The notes under the pieces were generated by a model that did not search any database, was not told the origin of the DNA, and saw nothing but the letters and a program-made list of their open reading frames with translations. Position numbers and translations under genes: made by a program. From assembly GCA_039105265.1 (NCBI GenBank), contig JAPFFF010000051.1:868001-932000 (forward strand): a stretch of 64,000 bases of DNA, read 5' to 3'. This document shows positions 50,105 through 58,800 of this stretch, piece after piece (the first letter of the stretch is position 1; each line of letters opens with the position of its first letter). The DNA comes from Tritrichomonas musculus (taxonomy: Eukaryota; Parabasalia; Tritrichomonadida; Tritrichomonadidae).

Positions 50105-51461
50105 ATTTTATGCAGACCGTTTATTTAAATAAAATAATCTTCGTTGAAAACTTTTTGAATAAATTTAGATATATTGATGCTTTTAAAAAGTTTCATATGA
50201 ATCTAATTTAATATTCAAAAAGCCAAAATATAAAATTTTTTTTATTTCATTTATAAACCAGCATTATATAATTTATATTAAATAATTACTTAAATAATAA
50301 GAATAAAAGTACAGCTCGCATTTATTACTGTTGCAAAAAATCACAGTAATAAAGAAATTTTGAAAATTTTAAAATAATTTTAAAAAAATGAAAAATTTAA
50401 AGAATATTATAATAGAATATATTATATAATGCATATAAATTAAATATTAAAAAATATTGATATATAATATCTAAATTTATTTCAAAAATTATAAAAAAAG
50501 ATTATTATTTTGTAATACAAAAAGTTCTATCTTTATTCATTCAATTTATCTTTTCATTTTAAAAAAGTGGATTTTTGAATGATTCAATTTTGTTAAAAAA
50601 AAATTAATTTGTTAAGATATTTAAAGGTCAAAATTATTAGCCTTTAGAAAGGTGAAAAAGTTCTTATTACTGCGGTTTGGCGGTTACAGTAATAAGGAAT
50701 TCAATTTTATTTGACCTATAATAGGTGAATAATGATCGCTTATTACTGCATTTTGGCGGTTACAGTAATAAGGAATTCAATCTTATTTGGCCTTAGTATA
50801 AGGTCAAAAAAAATCTGTTTTAATCTATAAGGTCAATAATTCACTATAATATTATTACAAAATTGATAATAAAAAAGAATCAGCATTCATAAAATATTCA
50901 ATCACTTCTATCAATTTTTTTTCATTAAATAATTAAAAACCTCAGAATATATTCAATATCTATAATCAATTTACTATAAAGGATAAATAATTCATTCTCA
51001 CAATATATTCAATGAGCTCATTCAATAAATTTTTTTTATATAATTAATTTATTATGAATTTATACTAAAAATATGAAGTGAATATGATAATAATTTTTCT
51101 ATATTTTGAGAGAATACTTATTTAATTATTAATTTTTTAAAATTTAGGCATCGAACTTCAAAGTGCAGTAATAAGAAGCAAAAAAATTGAATGAGTGAAG
51201 AGTAATAATTTCTACCTATAGAATAAAAGACAATTTATTTAATTAATTTTACTTCTTTCTTAAATTACAAGAAATTCATTAAATCAATCAGTTAATCTTT
51301 AATGAAACATTTTTTTTTAAAAAAAAAAGAACTAAGTCAGAATAGCAAATACAAATGATTTTTTTGAGCATCTTCCAAACAATATATTTTAATTTCTTTT
51401 CTAATTGTTTATATTTCTTTGAAATGAATTTAAATGGATAAAAATAGGATAATAACAGAAA
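50105..51461. other. intergenic region with TTATTACTG-type repeats
   Basis: About 1.36 kb without a gene. Words TTATTACTG and CAGTAATAA occur in both orientations near 50316, 50342, 50664, 50690, 50740, 50763 and 51168. Two copies of a unit of about 76 bp sit at 50664-50790. The outermost words could be the ends of a MITE of about 0.85 kb, but I could not define a target duplication. Confidence 0.5.
50664..50792 (+). repeat. two direct copies of a hairpin-forming unit
   Basis: Each copy contains TTATTACTGC, then TTTGGCGGTTACAGTAATAA, then GGAATTCAAT and a TTATTTGRCCT-type end. Within each, TTATTACTG and CAGTAATAA are inverted partners about 12 bases apart, so each can fold into a short stem-loop. 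The period is about 76 bp. Confidence 0.75.
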
Positions 51462-51533
51462 GAGGCAATAGTCCAATTGGCAGGATACTCGGCTGTCCCC
51501 CTTGAGATCTGGGTTCGAGTCCCAGTTGCCCCG
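51462..51533 (+). tRNA. tRNA, probably Asp (GTC)
   Basis: A 72-base cloverleaf. The acceptor is GAGGCAA/TTGCCCC with an A-C mismatch at the second pair. The A box TAGTCCAATTGG and the B box GGTTCGAGTCC are perfect. The T stem is CTGGG/CCCAG, and a T run follows at 51534. With canonical spacing the anticodon loop is CTGTCCC, so the anticodon would be GTC (Asp). The anticodon stem CTCGG/CCTTG then has two mismatches; an alternative pairing CTCGG/TTGAG gives a 9-base loop. The gene is convincing as a tRNA locus, but identity and functionality are less sure. Confidence 0.75.
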
Positions 51534-52229
51534 TTTTTTTGATTTTTTTTTTTTGTAAATTTCAAAATAAATATGGTCTTCAACTTTTGGATCACATTTC
51601 CTTATATTCAGGAATCACAAGAACAACAAGCAGATAATGAATAAAATTTTTTTTATTAAATTAATATTTTTCTTTTAAAACTTTTTTGTATAGAGTCTAC
51701 TGGAAAACCCCCTAGCATTTTTATTCACCTGTTTTTGGCCTTTATTGGTGGCAAAAAGTACGGTAGTGGAAAACACACATACTATTTTCTATTCAATTTT
51801 TTATCGAAAAATTGAATAGATTGCATTTTTATATACTAATATCTAAATATAAAATAAATATTTTTTAAATAATAATAATTATTTTATCAAATGAACATTT
51901 TATCTATGTGTATATATTATATTATGATTCTAATTTTTTTTTTTAGGGATTTGGTAGGGGGTTTTCCAATTGGTAGACTATAGTAGAGGTTGAAAAAAAA
52001 AATTATCATCTGTCAAATTTAATAAAACTTATAGGATATGCTTATCATCAATAGTGAACTAGAATTATAGGTAAGTTATTAAATTTCGACCGACAATTTT
52101 TGAGAAAATCGAACTTTTTCATCTCCGCTAAAATGACAAAAAACAAAGCAAAATGGATTTATTTGATTCCATTTTATATGAATATTAATATCTTGAAAAC
52201 AACAAATAAATAATAAAAAATTTTGTTTA
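51534..52229. other. intergenic region with one MITE
   Basis: About 0.7 kb between the tRNA and the 3' end of the large minus-strand gene. Apart from the MITE at 51691-51980 no feature was noticed. Confidence 0.45.
51691..51980. mobile_element. 290-bp MITE with TA flanks
   Basis: The left end reads TAGAGTCTAC then TGGAAAACCCCCTA. The right end, on the complement, reads TAGTCTACCAAT then TGGAAAACCCCCTA, so the inverted ends match apart from a small gap. TA lies outside both ends. A CACCTGTTTTTGGCC patch follows the left repeat. It is non-coding; probably Tc1/mariner-like by its TA flanks. Confidence 0.65.
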
Positions 52230-55200
52230 TTAAAAATCTTGTTCGATTTCAGTATCAATTCCTCCTTCTTTAACAATAACTTCGATACTTCTCATGTTTT
52301 CTACTTCATTTATGATATATCGAGGTGACTTATTGAAATAACTACGAAAGTCTCTATTTCTTTCGACATTCTCTCCAATTTTTTTATAATAGTCATCAAA
52401 TATTTTATTAATCGATTTCAAGTCATCCTCTTTCTGTCTGCTCAAAATGTCCAAGTAGTTTTTATAGACAAAATCGCCCAATCTTCCAAAGCCGCAGATG
52501 AAAATGATATCATTGAAAACCTCATCAATCAAAGATGAATAAGAGTCTTTAATGATTGTGATATCATTTTGGGACCAATAATTTTGGCTTTTGATGATTT
52601 TTTCAAGTTTGTTAATCAAATCTTCTGAAACTTTTTTTAGTTCACTAAGCAATTTATCAGGGACAAATGAATCCTTCTTGATTCTTTCACATAGAATGTT
52701 CCGGTATTTCTGGGTGAAAATGAAATCATCACCAGGAGTGAAGCATGCAAATTCATCAAATAAAATCAAGTTTGAACGTTCAGTATTCAAATGAATTGCT
52801 CTATTGTTAATGACATCATTTAGTATCCTATTCATTTCAGTTTGTGGCTGCATCTTCAATAAGATATAAAGATTGCTGAGTTCATAATGACGATAATGAT
52901 CAAATTGATATTTCAAGTCAAAAAACGACTTGAATTTGAAGTTCACAGTCAACTTATTCAGACAATTGTGAAACCTCTCATTTTTGCATTTGAAATCAGT
53001 TGGACAAAGATTCGATGTGGGAAGCTTTTCTATTATTTTCGATATGAAACTTCCATTGATAGTTATCATGTCGTCTTTTGTGTAACCTGGTTCATCTTTT
53101 AAAAACAACAATTTTGACTCAAAATTCAGACGCAAATTCAGACATTTTGCAACATTGAAGATGAATTGTGTGAACTCAAATTGGCAGTAAAAAGCACGAC
53201 CATTTGAAGGGATGACAATTTGAATTGCTGAGATTGAGAACAGATAAATGTAAATTTGCATGATAATCAAATCAATGTTTGGCAAAATTTGCGGAACATG
53301 AAGAAGAAGAAAGATTGGCTTTGCATTGTTTGAATTACGATATCCTTCATGGAACAAAGCATAGACAAATATCTCGTTTTCAGTCAAATTTGGATATTTA
53401 TCTTTAATGAAATTTGAATTCAATTCAATCAGATCATTTTGCATTGAATTCAAAAATAAAACCAAATAAACTTTAGATTTAAACAAATCGTAATCAACCG
53501 CAAATGAATTGAAATCATCTACATTGAATTCCCATCTTTTATTTTCTGCATTATAAATAAAAAATTTATATAACTTTTCATATTTAACTTGATAATTTTG
53601 TATGTTTTTAAACAAAGGACAACTTGCGTTATCAAAAAGTGGATTATCTATTTGAGGATACTGAACAGCATCAAGAGTTGGATAAGCAAATTTGTCAACT
53701 TGAGGATAATTCAAATTAAAAGAAGGACAACTATTGATATTTTCATTTGGTAATTTAGATATATCTAAACTAACCACATCTTGTGATTTAAAAAATGGTT
53801 CAATTCTTTTAATATCTTCATTCATCAACGTAATTACATCATCTTGTTCTGATAATTTATCAGGTATGACTAATTTTAGACCAAGATCAAATTTAAACTT
53901 TTTTTCTAATTTAACAGATTGTGTGCTTAAACTCCAAAAATCAAGTGCTTTGTCTTTAATACTTTCAAAATTATTCAGCTTTGATATTGCTCCAGCTTTT
54001 AAATCATTCAGTTTTTGAATTGCTTCATTTATCAAATTATGTTTATGCTTCACTCTGGATGAGAAATACGAGTGGATCATCTCATCACTTTCTTCTTTTC
54101 TATTCAACTTTTTCTTCAAGCAATTAAGTTTTGGCGTGATATTGAGCATTATCTCAGAAATGCGGATATGCGACATCTTTTGCAATGCATTGACTGACTT
54201 GATCATTTTTTCACAGATGGACAAAAAAAACTTGAATCTTGATATGTCAAAAATTAAGTACAATTGATAAAAAATGAATCTTTTGTTAAATTTCAAATCG
54301 GTGAAGCAATCTTCAGTAACAACTAATGGAATTCGATATTCTTTGAATTTTTCCTTCAAACTTTCAAAGGTAAAAAAAGTGCCATTTTTCCCTTCTATAT
54401 TGATGTTCCCGTATCTATAAAAGTGACTTAAAATGAAGAATGCTTTTTTATCTTTAAAACTTTCAATTGATTTAATCGGAACTTTTGATCCAATCAAATC
54501 ATCGCATCTCTTTATGACGTCACTTTTACTTTCTTTTATGTAGAAAAGGTCAATTATGTTCTGTGCAAGCAAAACCGCCGAATGCTTCTTCTTTTCTTCG
54601 TCTCTGAAATCAAAAAGAAGAACCTTGAATATTTCTCTTTCCTTTCTCAAATATTGAATGATGGCATTGAATTTTGACTCCAATTCAATTTCACTCAAAT
54701 TATTTGATGTGATTTTTATGTCATTCTTCGGTATCGGCTTGCATTGAATGCACTCAATGAAGTGCTGAAGTTTTTTGACTTTGAGAATCGATTCAATGCT
54801 CTCATAATGAAGTCCATTTCTTGATCCTATCGCATTCATCATTCGAAGCAGAAGCGGTTCGTCTTTATTCTCAGATGTGGACAACTTTTTCTGAACAATT
54901 TTGTCCAAATATTGTGGATTGAACTTTTTCAATATATTCTGAATTTGAACTGCGATAACGGTCTCGTCGTATTGCTCGAGTGACTTGTCGTCAAGGATGA
55001 ATGGAACTCCAGCTTTATTGAAAATTTTGTGAAGATCTTCAATTGAATTTTTTTTTAATGGTGGATAAATTTGACCATCTAACTCCTGAAAAACTTTTAG
55101 CTTTAATCGTTGGAGTAGAGGTAAAAATAAAGAACCATCGTTTTTCGTGAAATCATCAAAGGTTGAAAACTCTAGATAATAATCTTTGAATATCGAGTTG

Positions 55201-55589
55201 CATTGGTTTGTAATGACATCCTTATGATTAACATAAAAAGTATCTAATAAGCGTTTGATTAATCTGATGCTGTCTTCTTCGGTACTAAAATTATTGAAAG
55301 CTTCTCTCGAAAACTTTTGAGCATTGCAAATTCGATTTAGATCATATAAAATTAAATCAATTTTATTTTGAGGATTTTGATCAAAAAATTGAAAGGCATG
55401 ATTTGAGATTTTTGAAGCAAATTCAATCATGATATCTACATGCTTATTGAACAAATCAATACAAGAACATATTTCAATATTAGGTTTACCAATAATATTA
55501 ATTACTATATTCAAATAACTGTTATTGGGCGAATAAAAAAGATCTTTAAATGGATCAAATAGTTCTGGATAGCTGATTTTTTTAATCAT
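52230..55589 (-). CDS. large unrecognised protein, divergent partner of the SecA-like gene
   Basis: A 1119-residue protein of no family I can name with confidence. It is mostly alpha-helical, Lys/Asn/Ile-rich, without a signal peptide. Residues 1-500 are helical. Around 505-590 lies a basic coiled segment (NCLKKKLNRKEESDE). Around 640-670 is a Tyr/Pro-rich linker (NYPQVDKFAYPTLDAVQYPQ). From about 690 to 830 there is a compact hydrophobic region with PIFLLLHVPQILPNIDLIIM and IYIYLFSISAIQIVIPSNG. Its order of strands and helices vaguely recalls the G domain of GBP/VLIG-type large GTPases, but no P-loop is present, so this is only a hint. A helical tail follows. It shares a 242-bp upstream region with the SecA-like gene. 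The stop is followed by TAAAC, giving TAATAAA. Confidence 0.85.
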   Translation of the reverse strand: MIKKISYPELFDPFKDLFYSPNNSYLNIVINIIGKPNIEICSCIDLFNKHVDIMIEFASKISNHAFQFFDQNPQNKIDLILYDLNRICNAQKFSREAFNNFSTEEDSIRLIKRLLDTFYVNHKDVITNQCNSIFKDYYLEFSTFDDFTKNDGSLFLPLLQRLKLKVFQELDGQIYPPLKKNSIEDLHKIFNKAGVPFILDDKSLEQYDETVIAVQIQNILKKFNPQYLDKIVQKKLSTSENKDEPLLLRMMNAIGSRNGLHYESIESILKVKKLQHFIECIQCKPIPKNDIKITSNNLSEIELESKFNAIIQYLRKEREIFKVLLFDFRDEEKKKHSAVLLAQNIIDLFYIKESKSDVIKRCDDLIGSKVPIKSIESFKDKKAFFILSHFYRYGNINIEGKNGTFFTFESLKEKFKEYRIPLVVTEDCFTDLKFNKRFIFYQLYLIFDISRFKFFLSICEKMIKSVNALQKMSHIRISEIMLNITPKLNCLKKKLNRKEESDEMIHSYFSSRVKHKHNLINEAIQKLNDLKAGAISKLNNFESIKDKALDFWSLSTQSVKLEKKFKFDLGLKLVIPDKLSEQDDVITLMNEDIKRIEPFFKSQDVVSLDISKLPNENINSCPSFNLNYPQVDKFAYPTLDAVQYPQIDNPLFDNASCPLFKNIQNYQVKYEKLYKFFIYNAENKRWEFNVDDFNSFAVDYDLFKSKVYLVLFLNSMQNDLIELNSNFIKDKYPNLTENEIFVYALFHEGYRNSNNAKPIFLLLHVPQILPNIDLIIMQIYIYLFSISAIQIVIPSNGRAFYCQFEFTQFIFNVAKCLNLRLNFESKLLFLKDEPGYTKDDMITINGSFISKIIEKLPTSNLCPTDFKCKNERFHNCLNKLTVNFKFKSFFDLKYQFDHYRHYELSNLYILLKMQPQTEMNRILNDVINNRAIHLNTERSNLILFDEFACFTPGDDFIFTQKYRNILCERIKKDSFVPDKLLSELKKVSEDLINKLEKIIKSQNYWSQNDITIIKDSYSSLIDEVFNDIIFICGFGRLGDFVYKNYLDILSRQKEDDLKSINKIFDDYYKKIGENVERNRDFRSYFNKSPRYIINEVENMRSIEVIVKEGGIDTEIEQDF

Positions 55590-55831
55590 TAAATTTTATT
55601 CACTAATATTCAAAGGCAATATGGTCAATAACCTATATCTTTGAATAAAATGAATAAATAATGATATAAAATGAAATTTTATTAAATATAACATATAATA
55701 ATAATTTTATAATGGTTATTTTAAATTATATTAGATATTTTCATTAATATAAAGACATATATATATTTATATAAATGAAAGGTTATTCAATTGAATTTTT
55801 TTCATATTGCAAAATCAAATATCGGTATTAA
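55590..55831. promoter_or_regulatory. shared bidirectional promoter region of the SecA-like pair
   Basis: Only 242 bp separate the start codons of the 1119-residue gene (minus) and the SecA-like gene (plus), so both promoters must lie here. The interval is AT-rich (TATATATATTTATATAAATG near 55757), with GGTCAATAACC near 55623. No TAAACG motif was found. The arrangement suggests, but does not prove, joint expression. Confidence 0.5.
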
Positions 55832-58800
55832 ATGCCTTTATTAGATCCATTACAACAATTTTATTTCTGCTATCATAGTAAAAGTAATCATTCAAAAGAA
55901 CAAGAAAGCCAAATATCAAATTTTTCTTTTTTCCTTGAATATTTTCCAACAGCTATTCAAAATTTACACTGCAAGTCGATTACTTTTGAATCTCACGTCA
56001 TATTCGAAAAATATTTTTTAAAAAATATATCTTTTCTAAATAAAAAATATAAATTATCTATTTCTCAAGAAGAAATAAATGAATTGCAAATTACAGATTA
56101 TTTTTACTATTTTTATATGAAACTAAACCAAATCAATCAAACCGGTTTAAGCAAATTTAATGGAACCTATTATCAGATTGACTCAGAAACATCTTTAAAC
56201 ATATTTGAGCCTTTTACTACTTATTCAAAAATCCGCCGATGGTATTTTACAGACTCATCTTTTGCAATTTTATCGGTAAATTATTCACTAACTACAAATG
56301 ACCAAGATTTTAAAGATATTCTTTCTTTAATTCAACTAGAAGCTTCCTTTTTAAAATCATTAGGTCTTACTCTTGTTTTATGCTATTACATTGATTATGG
56401 ATCAAAAATTAACCAATCCATATTTGATTTCTTATTATTCATTCAAGAAGGCTTATTTTCAGAGATCCATATGAATATAGATCATACTCAAAAAAACATA
56501 AATAGTAGCCATTTACAATTTCTTCGAAACATAAGCGAAAATATTAATAAATTATTTCCAATAAATGAAAAAAACAAATTTTTCGGTTATTTTTATCTAT
56601 ACATTTCATATTCAGATCAATTAAACAAAGAGTTTAAAGTAGAAACTCAATATCCATATTTCAATCAATATTATTATTCGTCAAATTTAGAAACCGCTAT
56701 AAAAACGGTTAGAAAGACGTTAACTGAACCATTTATATATTGCAATTCTGGCTTCCAAATCAACATGATTCGCGTTAATATTTGCGAAATTCCTCTTTAT
56801 GACGAAATGTATGACAACGATTCATTGTCGCCTTCCAGAATCTCGAAAATTGAAAGCTGCTATGTTTCAGCTGATGATTTTATGAGGTGGAAAGGGTCAC
56901 GAGTAGAAATTTTGTTTGATGATGATTCTATTTACTATGCGAATTTTAATGACCTTCATTTGACCAAACCAGAATTGTACGTTGACGATACACTTCTTTT
57001 AATCAAGCGAGACAAAGAGATCCACAATGTCATTGACCAGATCATTAGCAAGTCGAATGAATTCCAGCCGAATGAAGATGACTTAAAAGAGCTTGATTTC
57101 AAGAAGAAAGAAAACATAATAAACTTGATTGCAAAGCTTTCATTTTCAATAAAAACGTTGTATAAAATCGATTTACGTCGGAACCAACTTTTCTTGATTT
57201 ATGAAGCATGCAAGTCATGTTTGTTTAGTGAAGTTATGAGTGAGAAAGGATTCGTGTATCAGTTTGAAACAGGAGAAGGTAAATCAGTCATCATTCGATT
57301 GATTGCCGCTATTCTTGCCTTGAAAGGAAAGAGTGTTCAAATTGTGACATCCAACATTCACTTGGCGAAAAGAGACTACGTTGAATCACACAAATTTTAT
57401 GATATATTTAAAATTACGTCTTCTGTTCTTCTCCATAAAAATGAGAAAAAGGAACCTGCAAATATGAAGGATAAGGATTTCTTGATCAATTATCGTGAAG
57501 CTTTCAATGACAACAATTTCAATGATGATCAATTTGAGAATTCATTGAAGATGAACTTCCCTGTTTGTGGTTTTGGAAACAATAAAAAGATAATTGATAA
57601 TTGTCCCAAAATTGTTTATTCAACAGTCACTAACTTCGAGGCTCTCTACTTGACAATGACCGAATATTTGCCAATGAAAGAAATCAATGAAATTTTCGGC
57701 CAAAAAATTTTGTTGATCGATGAAGCTGACACAATCCTCATTGACGACCTCGCAAATGGAACAATACTGTCTCGTCCAATTCAATCTAATGCAGAACAAC
57801 TGCTGACATTTGTTTACCAGTGCAAGATGGGCAAATTGTCCCCTAAAAACATCGACAAAATCATCGAATATTTTGGATTAAAAAGAGATAATTCAAAATT
57901 TGATTACTTTTCAAAATATGATGATTTAAACCTAGAAATAAAGAAATCAAAAGATGATCGTGTCAACAATGCTAAAAAAGTGTTGGATATGGCTTTCTCT
58001 ACTAGGCTTGTAACAATAAGTGATTTGGTATTTCTTCTTGACAAAATTTGGTACAAACAAAAAGATGATGAAATGATAGGTGAAGTGAATAATCTATATA
58101 AAGATAAAGAAAGAATTTATTATAAAGCTGATTCACATACAATTGATTTTGTTTCCTTTATTTGTCAGACGAAAATTCACAAGCCAAATCCAACAACAAT
58201 CAAGCAAATAATTCAAAAAGTTTGGCCCGAATCTAAAGACATAAATGAAGACCAAATTCGATACATGTTTAGAGAAATAAAAATGGTTCATGATGATGAA
58301 TTTACAAATGGAAAGATATACTCCATTGAAAATAAAAAGAAAAAGAATAAAGGAAGAGATTCATTTATGAAAACAATAGTTAATGTTGCCTCAAAAATTA
58401 TAAACGTTAACAATGAAATTGAAAGAAAAGCTATCGATAAAATTATTGAAAAATCTGGAAAAGATATAAAAGAAGAAGAGACAGAAGAAGAAGAAATAGA
58501 AAAGGAATTCGATGTTGTTCCTTTTGATTACAGCAACAAAGGAATTTTGGAAAAGAATAAAGAATTTAGTGGCTTCATTCAGCAATTCATTGCAATCAAA
58601 GAAATGACGAATAATCCAGAAATGAAAGGGAAAATAAAAGTGAAGAACTTGTCATTAAATTCATTATTTGTATCGCATCCATTATTCGTTAAATTGTATA
58701 AAAGTGTCTGTGGATTCACTGGAACAATTGGAAATGAAAAAGATGAAAAGTTACTCAAAGAACAATACAATCTTTCAGCATTCAGAATTCCAAGATACAA

